A stretch of 64,000 nucleotides of DNA from Pseudomonas koreensis (GTDB lineage Bacteria > Pseudomonadota > Gammaproteobacteria > Pseudomonadales > Pseudomonadaceae): assembly GCF_012986595.1 (NCBI RefSeq), contig NZ_JAAQYM010000004.1, positions 620,001 through 684,000 on the forward strand, written 5' to 3'. Positions within the stretch are counted from its first letter, which is position 1. Every line of letters begins with the position of its first letter. Of the stretch, positions 47,545 to 57,774 are shown piece by piece. The notes under the pieces are model-generated. The model was not told the DNA's origin. It was given only the letters and a program-made list of their open reading frames with translations, and ran no database searches. A program made the translations under genes and the position numbers.

Positions 47545-48149
47545 CAGCAGACCTCCATAACGGTGAGCAAATCTTCCGTGCACTCTTGTGCCGAAAGCGA
47601 TACAGACAGACCCACGCGCAGCTGGCCGCGCGAGTCGTAGACGTAACTGGTGGACGTGTGGGAGATGGTGTAGGTGTCGCCCGCCGGCACCTTCTCGTAG
47701 AACACGTCGAATTCCTTGGCGGTGGCCTGGGTTTCTTCCAGCGTGCCGTACAGCGCGACGAAGCTTGGGTCGAAGGCTTTGACGTAGGCGTCGAGGATCT
47801 GCGGCGTGTCGCGTTCCGGGTCCAGGGTGATGAAAATCACCTGCAGACGGTCGCCGTCCTTGCCCATCAGCTTCTTGATCTGCGCCGCGCGGGCGAGGGT
47901 GGTCGGGCACACGGCCGGGCATTGAGTGAAGCCGAAGAAAATCATCGGCATCATGCCGCGAAAGCTCGACAGCGTCATGGTTTCGCCGTCGGTGTTCTTC
48001 AGCTTGAAGGTGCGTCCGAGGATCTTGTCACTCAGATCCTTGCCGTACTTGTACGACAGTTGGCCACGAGTGTCGCAGCCGGCGAGCAGGCCCAGGCCCA
48101 GTACGCCCATTCCCGCAAGCACCTTGCGGCGAGTCAACAAAGCCGTCAT
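47544..48149 (-). CDS. Sco1/SenC-family copper-delivery protein
   Basis: 201 residues. Lipobox LLAGC gives a likely membrane-anchored lipoprotein. Thioredoxin-like fold with copper ligands CPAVC (FTQCPAVCPTTLARA) and His in TYTISHTSTSYVYD. Helps build the Cu-A centre of cytochrome c oxidase. Coupled to the PCu(A)C gene. Confidence 0.93.
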   Translation of the reverse strand: MTALLTRRKVLAGMGVLGLGLLAGCDTRGQLSYKYGKDLSDKILGRTFKLKNTDGETMTLSSFRGMMPMIFFGFTQCPAVCPTTLARAAQIKKLMGKDGDRLQVIFITLDPERDTPQILDAYVKAFDPSFVALYGTLEETQATAKEFDVFYEKVPAGDTYTISHTSTSYVYDSRGQLRVGLSVSLSAQECTEDLLTVMEVC

Positions 48150-48305
48150 CTAATACCGCCTTTTGCAGCCCGTCAGTCGGCAGGACCGGCGGGGGGTTAA
48201 CCGTAAAAGCGGCGCATGATAGCAAACTGAGCCGGCGCATCGGTTTCCGATCGCCGGACAGCGTCGGATCGGGCGACAAAAGGTGTAAGAAAAAGTGACG
48301 GGTGT

Positions 48306-49712
48306 TTACTGAATGATCGCCTCATCAGCCCGCCAGCCACCGCCCAGCGCGGTGTACAGGTTGACCTCGGCGACCAGCTGCGCCAGTCGATCGGTGATCA
48401 AACCCTGCTGCGAACTGAACAGTGAACGTTGTGCATCGAGAAACACCAGGCTGCTGTCGACGCCGTTCTGATAACGGCGCTGCGCCAGGTTGTAGTAATC
48501 CTGTGTGGCCTGCACCAGATCACGCTGCGCCTGCAATTGCTGCTGATAGGTGCTGCGCGCCGCCAGTCCGTCGGCGACTTCCTGAAACGCGGTTTGAATC
48601 GATTTCTCGTATTCGGCGACGGCCACGTCCTTCTGCAACTTCGAGTAATCCAGACTCGCGCGCAGGCTGCCGGCATTGAAGATCGGCAGGTTGATCTGCG
48701 GCTGGAAGGTCCAGGCACCGGAGCCGGCGCCGAACAGTCCGGACAAATCGCGGCTGGAGGTGCCGGCGTTGGCGGTCAGGCTCACGCTGGGGAAAAACGC
48801 TGCCCGCGCCGCACCGATATTGGCGTTGGCCGCCTTGAGTTTGTATTCGGCCTGCAGAATGTCCGGGCGTCGTTGCAGCAGGTCCGACGGCAACCCGGCC
48901 GGCAGTTGCTGCACCAGATCGCTGGACAGCGGCTGCGCCGGCAACGTCGCGGGCACCTGCGCGCCGACCAGCAGCGTCAGGCTGTTGAGGTCCTGCGCCA
49001 CCTGACGCTGATAGCGCGCCAGATTAGCCCGGGAACTGTCGACGCTGGTCCTCGCTTGCGCCTGCTCCAGCGCTGAAGACTTGCCGGCGTCGCGGTTGCG
49101 CGTGGTCAGGCGCAGGCTCTGTTCATCGGCGGCCAGGGTCTGCCGGGTCAGTTCGAGCAGCTCCTGATCGGCGCGCCAGGTCAGGTAGGCATTGGCGACG
49201 TTGGCCACCAGACTCAACTCGGCGCTGCGCCGTGCCTGTTCGGTCGCCAGCCAGGTTTGCAGCGCCTGCTCGCTGAGGCTGCGCACCCGGCCGAAGAAAT
49301 CCAGTTCATAGGCACTGACGCCGAGATTCACCGCGTAGGTCGTATTGATCAGCGCTTTGCTGCGGGTCACGCTGGGTGGCATGCGCTGGCGCGATTCGCT
49401 GGCGTTGGCCGACACCGCCGGCAGCAGGTCGGCGCGCTGGATCCGGTACTGCGCCTGAAACGCCTCGACGTTCAGCGCCGCCACCCGCAGGTCGCGATTG
49501 TTCACCAGTGCGCTTTCGATCAACTGTTGCAGCGCCGGGTCGTTGAACAGCGTGCGCCAGTCTTCAGTGCGTGGTGCAGGCTGTGTCTGAGACGGGTAAA
49601 CGGCACCTTGCGGATACTGCGCCGCGCTCGGTGAAGCAGGGCGCTGGTACTCGGGAATCAACGAACAACCGGCCAGCAGGATGGCCAAGGACAACAGGGA
49701 CATGCGCAACAT
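48306..49712 (-). CDS. NodT/OprM-type outer-membrane efflux lipoprotein
   Basis: 468 residues from ATG 49712, with GAG upstream; a longer start at 49769 is unlikely. Signal peptide with lipobox [18 protein letters not shown]. Two OEP repeats of alternating helical hairpins follow, with [15 protein letters not shown] and [15 protein letters not shown]. It forms a trimeric outer-membrane channel for tripartite pumps. No pump gene is beside it. In Pseudomonas lipopeptide loci a nodT-like gene is commonly found next to luxR upstream of the first NRPS, so export of the lipopeptide is the likely role. Confidence 0.88.
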   Translation of the reverse strand: MLRMSLLSLAILLAGCSLIPEYQRPASPSAAQYPQGAVYPSQTQPAPRTEDWRTLFNDPALQQLIESALVNNRDLRVAALNVEAFQAQYRIQRADLLPAVSANASESRQRMPPSVTRSKALINTTYAVNLGVSAYELDFFGRVRSLSEQALQTWLATEQARRSAELSLVANVANAYLTWRADQELLELTRQTLAADEQSLRLTTRNRDAGKSSALEQAQARTSVDSSRANLARYQRQVAQDLNSLTLLVGAQVPATLPAQPLSSDLVQQLPAGLPSDLLQRRPDILQAEYKLKAANANIGAARAAFFPSVSLTANAGTSSRDLSGLFGAGSGAWTFQPQINLPIFNAGSLRASLDYSKLQKDVAVAEYEKSIQTAFQEVADGLAARSTYQQQLQAQRDLVQATQDYYNLAQRRYQNGVDSSLVFLDAQRSLFSSQQGLITDRLAQLVAEVNLYTALGGGWRADEAIIQ

Positions 49713-49814
49713 CGAACGCTCTCGTGCAAAAAAAGGCGTGCCGCTGTTGGCACGGTCGGGCCAGGGCACTGAATCCCTCAGCCCAATTGAAAATCCTGAT
49801 CGATGAGGCTGGGC

Positions 49815-50609
49815 TCAGGCCCCGGCCATCCACCGCGCCAGACCATGCCGTCCGCTGACCCCGAGCTTGGCGGTCGCGCGCTTGAGGTAGGTCTCGACCG
49901 AGCTGCTCTTGACCCGCAGCTTCTCCGCCAATTGCGGCACGGTGCCGCCGGTCAGCAGGCCGAGGCAGACTTCTTTCTCCCGGGCCGACAGGACGATGCC
50001 GCCCAGCGCCAGACGCTCATCGAACACCTGCTGCAACGGCGCCTGTTCCAGATCGGCCAGCGGCAGGCGCGGCTGTCTGGTGATGATCTGCCGACTCAGG
50101 TGCGCGTGGCGTTCGATCAATGGCAGCAGGGTGTCGGACAGGCTTTTGAGAAACGACAGCTCGGGCAGGGAAAACACCCGTTGCGTGTGCGGTCGATAGA
50201 ACGAGATGACACAACGGCGGTTGGAGGTGCGCGATACCAAATTGCACTGGTGCACGCTGTGCTGCGGATGTCGGGGCTGGAGCGAGGCTTTGAGTTGAAT
50301 CAGCAGTGAATCATTCATCTCGATCATCTTCTGCAACAACGGATGATCGTCCGGGGTCTTCAACGGATCCGGTGGGGGAAAGGTCTGTGGCAGGCCGGCG
50401 CTGCCCAGCGCCTTGATCTCGACCACGCTGGCCTGACGCTCGTCCAGCGTCCATTCGCTGAGATCGACGCGGTTGACCGGCACCAGTGTGTCGACCAACT
50501 GAAACAGGTTGCTGGCGAAATGATCGTCGCCGGTGCTGGCAATCAGTTCCCCCAGTTGCCAGTAGAAATGCGGGTTTTCCATGTTGCGAATGCTGCCGGT
50601 CAGATTCAT
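49815..50609 (-). CDS. LuxR-family regulator of the NRPS locus
   Basis: 264 residues; an internal ATG at 50582 is an alternative start. The C-terminal LuxR helix-turn-helix is clear: LSAREKEVCLGLLTGGTVPQ, LAEKLRVKSSSVETYLKRAT and KLGVSGRHGLARWM. The N-terminal 190 residues do not match the acyl-homoserine-lactone-binding domain. Regulators of this class upstream of lipopeptide NRPS genes are usually needed for their expression. It is divergent from the NRPS. Confidence 0.88.
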   Translation of the reverse strand: MNLTGSIRNMENPHFYWQLGELIASTGDDHFASNLFQLVDTLVPVNRVDLSEWTLDERQASVVEIKALGSAGLPQTFPPPDPLKTPDDHPLLQKMIEMNDSLLIQLKASLQPRHPQHSVHQCNLVSRTSNRRCVISFYRPHTQRVFSLPELSFLKSLSDTLLPLIERHAHLSRQIITRQPRLPLADLEQAPLQQVFDERLALGGIVLSAREKEVCLGLLTGGTVPQLAEKLRVKSSSVETYLKRATAKLGVSGRHGLARWMAGA

Positions 50610-51096
50610 ATCCTTGTCATCCCTGGTTCCGAGTCATCACCGAGTCGTCCGCTGTTTATGCAAAAGCCGCCCACGCCGTCGTTTCTCCTTGAAGCTGATC
50701 TGGGGCGGGATTTAAGCCTATGGTTTTGTCCTACGTCTGTAGGGGAAACCGGGGACACAAAGTGCCATCATTTCTGAAAGTTGGCGCCGGGCTTCTGGCG
50801 GTGTTTGGTACAGATGCCGCGCTTGGCGTGACTGTTCGGTCACTGCAAAGGCCTGAAAACCGGGGAAGTTACGTTTTTATGCGCTCGCTGCGCTGGTCGA
50901 TGGCAGCGCTGGCGTGTGGCATTTTTCCTACAAGTTTTTCAGCGTTTCCTGTCCGAACTTTTACAAACTTCCGACCCGATCAAGTGCAACAGGGGCTGAC
51001 AGGCCCGGGCGCGGGCCGGGTTGTCCGGGTTTCACGTGTCATGTCGGCGTCGGGGCCGATGCTTGAATAGGCGCAAAATTACATGAGAAGGACCTT
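50610..51096. other. Control region between luxR and the NRPS
   Basis: A 487-bp gap with no real gene. It must hold the NRPS promoter and probably a LuxR site, but I found no confident lux-box-like palindrome. GAAGGA lies 7 nt before the NRPS ATG. Confidence 0.5.
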
Positions 51097-54000
51097 ATGC
51101 CGCCTATTTCTGCCTCTGCGGTGGACACCCCGTCCGCATCGCCCCCGATGTACCCCCTGACCGCTGCGCAACTGGACATCTGGCTGGATCAGCTGAGTCG
51201 CGGTGATTCGCCGTTGTACAACATCGGTGGGTATCTGGAACTGACCGGGCCGCTCGACCCGGAACGCATGCAGGCGGCGCTCGAAGGCCTGGTGGCCCGG
51301 CATGACGCGATGCGCACGATCCTGCTGCCGGGTGCGGGTGCCGATGGCTTGCCGTTACAGCGTTTTGCTCACGCATTGCCGGCACCCATGCCGATTCACG
51401 ATGTGTCGGCACACGCTGATCCGGAGGCGGTTGCGCGGGCCTTGATTCAGCAGCGCATCGACCAGCCCTTTGTGCTCGATGGCGGGCCGTTGTTCCGTTT
51501 TCTGCTGATCCGCCTCGACGAACAGCGGCATTGGTTGTCGATTCTGGCCCATCACTTGATCGTCGATGGCTGGGGTTTTGGCGAGATGCTCAAGTCGCTG
51601 GACGAAATCTATAACACCCTGGCGCACGGCCAACCGGCACCGGCCTCGGCGCCGTCTTACATCGATTTCATCGAAGACAATATGCGCTATTACGCGTCGC
51701 CGCGTTATGCGCAGGACCGCGCATATTGGCTGGACAAGTACCGGCAGTTGCCCGAACCGCTGTTGCTGCCGCGGCATCATGCCGGCACGGCCACGCAGAC
51801 CCAGGCGTTTGCGCAACCCTTGCCGGCGCTGCTGCACGAGCGCATGAAACAGGTAGCCCGCGAGTGTGGCGCCTCGGCGTTCCACGTGCTGCTGGCGGCG
51901 CTGCACGTGTATTTCAGCCGCACCGCGCAGCGTGACGAATGGGTGGTGGGCCTGCCGATCCTCAATCGCTCCGGTGCGCGATTCAAATCCACCCTTGGGC
52001 TGTTCGCGCAGATCAGTCCGGTTCGCATGGGGTTTGGCCGTGAACAGACATTCGGTGAGCTGATCAGGGCTATCCGCGATGAACTGAAAAAGGATTTCAG
52101 GCATCAGCGCTTCCCGTTGAGCGAGATGAACCGCGCCCTCGGCCTGCTGCGTGAGGACCGTTCGCAGCTGTTCGAGCTGACGGTGTCCTACGAGCAGGGC
52201 ACGCACGATTACCGTTACGGTGAGGCGTTGGGACGGATCAACAAGGCTTCCAACCTGGAAGAGGCCACGCCGCTGGCGGTGCACCTGCTGAGCAACCTGA
52301 CGCACGACGACGCGCGCCTGTACCTGATCTACCGCGAGGCGTATTTCAGCGCCGATGAAATCCAGGCCCTGGCCGAGCGCTGGCTGTTGATTCTCGAACA
52401 AGGGCTGGAGGCCATGAACCTGCCCGTGGCGGCGTTCAGCCTGAGCACGCCTGCGGAAATCGCGCGGCTGCACCAATGGAATGCGACGCGGGTGGACTAC
52501 CCGAGCGTGACCACGCTCCAGCAACGTATCGAGGCGCAGGCCGCGCAACACCCGCACGCGCAGGCGGCGGTGCAGCAAGGGCAATGCCTGACGTATGCCG
52601 AGCTCAATCAGCGTGCCAACGCGCTCGCCCATCATCTGCTTGATCTCGGTGTGCGCCCGGACGAGCGGGTGGCGATCGTCGCCCGGCGTGGGCTCGACAC
52701 ACTGGTCGGGCTGCTGGCGATTCTCAAGGCCGGCGCCGCGTATGTGCCGCTCGACCCGGCGCATCCAGTCGAGCGCCTGAACTACCTGCTGGAGGACAGC
52801 GCGCCGCTGGCGGTGCTGACCCAGAGCGCATTGCGCGGGCATCTGCCGGCGCTGCAGGTGCCGGTGATCGAACTGGATCAGCCGACCTGGCCGGTCAGCC
52901 ACATCGACACGCCCAGGGTACCCGGGCTGACCCCGGCAAACCTCGCCTACGTGATTTACACCTCCGGCTCCACCGGCCTGCCGAAAGGGGTGATGGTCGA
53001 GCACCGGACCCTGTGCAACCTGGTGGATTGGCACGCCGACGCCTTCGATCTGCATGCCGGCAGCCATACCTCGAGCCTCGCCGGGTTCGGTTTTGACGCG
53101 ATGGCCTGGGAAGTCTGGCCGGCGCTGTGCGTGGGCGCGACCCTGCACCTGGCGCCCGCCAGCGATGGCAGCGAAGACATCGATGCGCTGCTCGCCTGGT
53201 GGCGTGCGCAACCGCTGGATGTCAGCTTTTTGCCAACCCCGATCGCCGAATATGCCTTCAGCCGACAGCTCGATCACCCGACCTTGCGCACCCTGCTGAT
53301 CGGTGGCGATCGCCTGCGCCAGTTCCCGCGTCAGCAATCGTTCGCGGTGATCAACAACTACGGCCCGACCGAAGCCACGGTGGTGGCGACCTCCGGGCGT
53401 ATCGACGCCGGGCAGGCGCTGCACATCGGCAAACCCGTGAGCAACACCGCCGTGTATCTGCTCGACGAGCAACAGCAACCGCTGCCGCCGGGTGTACCCG
53501 GCGAGTTGTACGTCGGCGGGGCCGGGGTGGCCCGCGGCTATCTGAACCGCGCCGACCTGAGCGCCGAACGCTTCCTGCGCGACCCGTTCAGCAGTGAACC
53601 CGGGGCGCGCATGTATCGCACCGGCGACCTCGCACGCTGGCGCGCCGACGGCCACCTGGAATATCTCGGTCGCAACGACGACCAGGTGAAAATCCGTGGC
53701 GTGCGCATCGAACCGGGGGAAATCGAAAGCGCACTCGCCAGCCACGCGGCGGTGCGCGAAGCCGTGGTGCTGGTGCGCGACGGGCAGTTGTTGGCCTGGT
53801 TCACCGAGCACACGCCGCTGGATATCAACCAGTTGCACGCGTACCTGAAAACCCGCCTGACCAGCGCCATGCTGCCGAGCGCCTACGTGCGTCTGCCGGC
53901 GCTGCCGCTGACCGCCAATGGCAAAGTGGACCGCAGGGCATTGCCGGTTCCCGGGCCGGACGATTTGATCCGCCGCGAATACGAAGCACCGCAAGGTGAG

Positions 54001-57000
54001 GTCGAAGTCGCGCTGGCGCAGATCTGGGCAGAGGTGCTGCAAGTCGAGCGGGTCGGGCGTCACGACCACTTTTTCGAACTGGGCGGGCATTCGTTGCTGG
54101 CGGTGATTCTGATCGAACGCATGCGTCAGCTCGATTTGAGCAGCGACGTGCGCGTGCTGTTCAGTCAACCGACCCTGGCGGCACTGGCCGCTTCGGTCGG
54201 CAGCGGCCGCGAAGTCGAGGTGCCGGCCAATCGCATCGCCGCCGATTGCACGCACATCACCCCGGCGATGCTGCCGCTGCTGCAACTGCAGCAGGCAGAG
54301 ATCGAGCGGATCCTTGCCAGCGTCCCGGGCGGCGCGGCCAACGTGCAGGACATTTATCCGCTGGCACCGTTGCAGGAGGGCATTCTCTACCACCACATCA
54401 CCGCCGCGCAGGGCGACCCGTACCTGCTGCAATCGCAGCTGGCGTTCGACAGTCTTGAGCGCGTCGAGGCCTTCGCCACAGCACTGCGCGCGGTCATGGC
54501 GCGCCACGACATTCTTCGCACGGCGGTGCTCTGGGAAGGCCTGAACACGCCGGTGCAGGTGGTGTGGCGCGACGCGCTGCTGCCGCTGCAGGAAGTCGAA
54601 CTGGATCCGGCCGCCGGCCCGATCCTCGAGCAGTTGCACGCGCGCTTCAACGCCAGGGCTTATCGCCTCGACGTCAGTCAGGCACCGCTGATGCGTCTGG
54701 TGTATGCCCGTGACCCGGCGCAGGGCAGGGTGGTGGGGATTCTGCTGTTCCATCACCTGGCGATGGACCACATCGCCCTCGAAGTGATGCGCGGCGAGTT
54801 GCAGGCCAGCCTGTCGGGGCAGGTTGTGGAACTGGCGGCGCCAGTGCCGTATCGCAACTACGTGGCGCAGGCGCGGCTGGGCGTCAGCGAGCAGGAACAC
54901 GAGGTTTTTTTCCGCGAACAACTGGCGGACATCGACGAGCCGACCCTGCCGTTCGGCCTGCAAGAAGTGCAGGGCGACGGGCGCGGCATCGACGAGGCGC
55001 AGCAGACGCTGCCGACCGACGTCTATCAGCGTTTGCGCCATCAGGCGCGCCAGGCCGGGGTCAGCGTCGCGAGCCTGATTCATCTGGCGTGGGCACGGGT
55101 GCTGGCGGCGACGTCCGGCCAGCAACGCGTGGTGTTCGGCACCGTGCTGATGGGGCGCATGCAAGGCGGCGAGGGCGCCGACCGGGCGTTGGGGGTGTTC
55201 ATCAATACCTTGCCGCTGCGCATCGATGTCGACGCCGGAGTGCTGGACGCCGTGCGCGCCACCCACGCGCGGTTGACCGCGTTGCTCGGGCACGAACACG
55301 CTTCATTGGCGCTGGCCCAGCGTTGCAGCGGGGTGGCGTCGCCGTCACCGCTGTTCAGCGCGTTGCTCAACTACCGGCACAGTGATGAATCGGAGTTGCT
55401 GGAACCGTCCCGGCAGTCCTGGCAAGGCATCGAAACCCTGGCCAACGAGGAACGCACCAATTACCCGCTGACCATGAGCGTGGATGATTACGGCAACGGC
55501 TTGCGTGTTACCGGCCGGGCCGTGGCGCAGATCGGCGCACAGCGGATCTGTGGTTACATGCAAGCAGCGTTGAGCAGCCTGGTGCAGGCCTTGGAGCAGA
55601 CGCCGCAACAGCCGTTGAACCGCCTGCCGATCCTGCAGGCCGACGAGTTGCAACGCTTGCTGATCACCTACAACGCCACCGAGGTCGATTGCCCGCTGGA
55701 GCAGCCGCTGCACGACTTGTTCGAAGCGCAGGCGCGGCGCAAACCGGACGCCGTCGCGCTACAGGCCGGTGAGCGCAGCCTGACTTATCGCGAACTCAAC
55801 GAGCGCGCCAATCGCCTGGCCCATCACCTGCGCGAACTCGGTGTGCAGCCCGATGCGCGGGTGGCGATCTGTGTCGAGCGCGGGCTGGATCTGGTGATCG
55901 GTTTGCTCGGCATCCTCAAGGCGGGCGGTGCTTATGTGCCGCTGGACCCGGACTATCCGCTGGAGCGCTTGAACTACATGCTGCAGGACAGCGCGCCGGT
56001 CGCGCTGTTGGTGCATGGCGCCACGCGGCAATTGCTTGGCGAACCGGGTGTGGCGCTGATCGATCTGGACCGCAACAGCTGTGAGCACCAACCCGCGAGC
56101 GATCTGCAGGTGCCGGGCCTCAGTGCCTCGAACCTCGCTTACATGATCTACACCTCGGGTTCTACCGGGCTGCCCAAAGGCGTGATGATCGAACACCGCA
56201 GCGCCTGCAACATGGTGCACTGGGGTTCGGAGATTTCCCCACCCACCGAGCACGGTGCGCTCCTGCAAAAAGCCCCGTTCAGCTTCGACAGTTCGGTGTG
56301 GGAGATCTTCTGGCCGCTGTGCTCCGGGATGCGTCTGGTGCTGGCGCGGCCGGATGGCAACCGTGATTCGGCGTACGTGGTGCAAACCATTCGCGAGCAG
56401 CAGGTGACGGTGGTCAAGTTCGTGCCGGCGCTGCTGCAGCAGTTCATCGAGCAGGACGGTGTCGAGCAGTGCACCAGCCTGACTGACGTGCTCAACGGTG
56501 GCGGCGAACTCAGCGCCGCGCTGGCGCGCCAAGTGCGTGCGCGGCTGCCGTGGGTGCGTTTGCACAACGTCTACGGCCCGACCGAAACCACGGTCGACAG
56601 CACCGGCTGGACGCTGGAACCGCACATGAGCGTGCCGGACAACGTGGTGCCAATCGGCAAGGCGCTGAGCAACACCCGTTTGTACGTGCTCGATGCTTAC
56701 GATCAACCAGTGCCACAAGGTGTCAGCGGTCAACTGCACATCGGCGGCGTAGGCGTGGCGCGGGGTTATTACGGCTTGCCCGAGATGCAGGCCGAGCGCT
56801 TCATCGACAGCCCGTTTGTAGCGGGGGATCGGCTGTACCGCACCGGTGACCTGGTGCGCTACAACAATGCCGGCGAACTGGAATTCCTTGGCCGCAACGA
56901 CTTCCAGATCAAGCTGCGTGGCTTGCGTCTGGAACCGGGGGAAATCGAGGCGCGGCTGGTCGAGCATCCGGCGATCCGCGAAGCGGTGGTGATGGTTCGT

Positions 57001-57501
57001 GATGAGCGTCTGGTGGCCTGGTACACCGTGCGCTCCGGCGTCGACGCGCCCAGTCTGGAGACCTTGCGCGCGCATGTGCTGGAGCGACTGCCGGAGTACA
57101 TGGTGCCCGGCGCGTTTGTGCAGCTCGAGGCGCTACCGCTGACGCCAAACGACAAGATCGACCGCAAGGCCCTGCCGGAACCGGGGGCGGACGCGGTGAT
57201 CAACCGGCCTTATGTGGCGCCGCAAGGTGAAATCGAAACCACGCTGGCGCGGATCTGGGGTGAAGTGCTGGGCGTCGAGCAGGTCGGGCGCCACGACAAC
57301 TTCTTCGAACTCGGCGGGCATTCGTTGCTGGCCGTAAACCTGGTGGCGCGCATGCGTCAGAGCGGTTTGCACACCGACGCCCGGGCACTGTTCAGCCAGC
57401 CGACGCTGGCGGCGCTGGCGCTCAGCACCACGCCAGAAGCGCAGCAAGTGGTCATCCCGCAAACCACCATCCCGAGCCTCAGTCGCAAGCGCCGGCTCTG
57501 A
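51097..57501 (+). CDS. Two-module NRPS, lipopeptide starter (C-A-T-C-A-T)
   Basis: 2,134 residues. C1 (about 8-440, HHLIVDG near 151) should attach the fatty acid. A1 (about 465-960) reads DAWFLGNVVK, a Leu code. T1 carries FELGGHSLL near 993. C2 (about 1065-1500, HHLAMDH near 1217) has HHITAAQGD, the HH-I/L-x4-GD signature of dual epimerisation/condensation domains, so Leu1 is probably turned to D. A2 (about 1530-2010) reads DSWKLGVVDK, whose last six positions match Glu/Gln codes while the first part does not. T2 (about 2030-2110) ends the protein. A two-module first synthetase after luxR and nodT fits Pseudomonas lipopeptides. Confidence 0.92.
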   Translation: MPPISASAVDTPSASPPMYPLTAAQLDIWLDQLSRGDSPLYNIGGYLELTGPLDPERMQAALEGLVARHDAMRTILLPGAGADGLPLQRFAHALPAPMPIHDVSAHADPEAVARALIQQRIDQPFVLDGGPLFRFLLIRLDEQRHWLSILAHHLIVDGWGFGEMLKSLDEIYNTLAHGQPAPASAPSYIDFIEDNMRYYASPRYAQDRAYWLDKYRQLPEPLLLPRHHAGTATQTQAFAQPLPALLHERMKQVARECGASAFHVLLAALHVYFSRTAQRDEWVVGLPILNRSGARFKSTLGLFAQISPVRMGFGREQTFGELIRAIRDELKKDFRHQRFPLSEMNRALGLLREDRSQLFELTVSYEQGTHDYRYGEALGRINKASNLEEATPLAVHLLSNLTHDDARLYLIYREAYFSADEIQALAERWLLILEQGLEAMNLPVAAFSLSTPAEIARLHQWNATRVDYPSVTTLQQRIEAQAAQHPHAQAAVQQGQCLTYAELNQRANALAHHLLDLGVRPDERVAIVARRGLDTLVGLLAILKAGAAYVPLDPAHPVERLNYLLEDSAPLAVLTQSALRGHLPALQVPVIELDQPTWPVSHIDTPRVPGLTPANLAYVIYTSGSTGLPKGVMVEHRTLCNLVDWHADAFDLHAGSHTSSLAGFGFDAMAWEVWPALCVGATLHLAPASDGSEDIDALLAWWRAQPLDVSFLPTPIAEYAFSRQLDHPTLRTLLIGGDRLRQFPRQQSFAVINNYGPTEATVVATSGRIDAGQALHIGKPVSNTAVYLLDEQQQPLPPGVPGELYVGGAGVARGYLNRADLSAERFLRDPFSSEPGARMYRTGDLARWRADGHLEYLGRNDDQVKIRGVRIEPGEIESALASHAAVREAVVLVRDGQLLAWFTEHTPLDINQLHAYLKTRLTSAMLPSAYVRLPALPLTANGKVDRRALPVPGPDDLIRREYEAPQGEVEVALAQIWAEVLQVERVGRHDHFFELGGHSLLAVILIERMRQLDLSSDVRVLFSQPTLAALAASVGSGREVEVPANRIAADCTHITPAMLPLLQLQQAEIERILASVPGGAANVQDIYPLAPLQEGILYHHITAAQGDPYLLQSQLAFDSLERVEAFATALRAVMARHDILRTAVLWEGLNTPVQVVWRDALLPLQEVELDPAAGPILEQLHARFNARAYRLDVSQAPLMRLVYARDPAQGRVVGILLFHHLAMDHIALEVMRGELQASLSGQVVELAAPVPYRNYVAQARLGVSEQEHEVFFREQLADIDEPTLPFGLQEVQGDGRGIDEAQQTLPTDVYQRLRHQARQAGVSVASLIHLAWARVLAATSGQQRVVFGTVLMGRMQGGEGADRALGVFINTLPLRIDVDAGVLDAVRATHARLTALLGHEHASLALAQRCSGVASPSPLFSALLNYRHSDESELLEPSRQSWQGIETLANEERTNYPLTMSVDDYGNGLRVTGRAVAQIGAQRICGYMQAALSSLVQALEQTPQQPLNRLPILQADELQRLLITYNATEVDCPLEQPLHDLFEAQARRKPDAVALQAGERSLTYRELNERANRLAHHLRELGVQPDARVAICVERGLDLVIGLLGILKAGGAYVPLDPDYPLERLNYMLQDSAPVALLVHGATRQLLGEPGVALIDLDRNSCEHQPASDLQVPGLSASNLAYMIYTSGSTGLPKGVMIEHRSACNMVHWGSEISPPTEHGALLQKAPFSFDSSVWEIFWPLCSGMRLVLARPDGNRDSAYVVQTIREQQVTVVKFVPALLQQFIEQDGVEQCTSLTDVLNGGGELSAALARQVRARLPWVRLHNVYGPTETTVDSTGWTLEPHMSVPDNVVPIGKALSNTRLYVLDAYDQPVPQGVSGQLHIGGVGVARGYYGLPEMQAERFIDSPFVAGDRLYRTGDLVRYNNAGELEFLGRNDFQIKLRGLRLEPGEIEARLVEHPAIREAVVMVRDERLVAWYTVRSGVDAPSLETLRAHVLERLPEYMVPGAFVQLEALPLTPNDKIDRKALPEPGADAVINRPYVAPQGEIETTLARIWGEVLGVEQVGRHDNFFELGGHSLLAVNLVARMRQSGLHTDARALFSQPTLAALALSTTPEAQQVVIPQTTIPSLSRKRRL

Positions 57502-57510
57502 ACGCAGACC

Positions 57511-57619
57511 TGTGGCGAGGGAGCTTGCTCCCGCCGGGACGCACAGCGTCCCCCGGTTCCCTGATGCAACACATCGGGGCCTGCTGCGCAGTCCAGCGGG
57601 AGCAAGCTCCCTCACCACA
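57511..57619. repeat. REPIN between the two NRPS genes
   Basis: Arm 57511-57534 is mirrored at 57596-57619 with one mismatch; same arm type as at 26517. Lies in the 273-bp gap between the two NRPS genes, where it may affect relative expression. Confidence 0.88.
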
Positions 57620-57774
57620 GGTATTCGGGTGCTCACCCGCAAGGAGGCCGGCTTGTCCCCGCTTCCCATGTCAGCCCCACAGGCCTCGATGTTTTAGTTT
57701 TTCGAAGCTGCGCGCAGCTCGCACGGACTCGCGGCTGCGCGCTCCTTTTTCTCGTATTTACAGCAGGTTATCCC

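Noticed and set aside
47065..47922. 285-residue frame covering the copper chaperone
   Set aside because: Its first 126 residues run antisense-like in a wrong frame of the Sco gene; the true start is the ATG at 47544 with a signal peptide.
51355..55299. 1,314-codon minus-strand frame opposite the first NRPS
   Set aside because: Low-complexity His/Gln/Arg-rich shadow; the plus strand has clear NRPS motifs.
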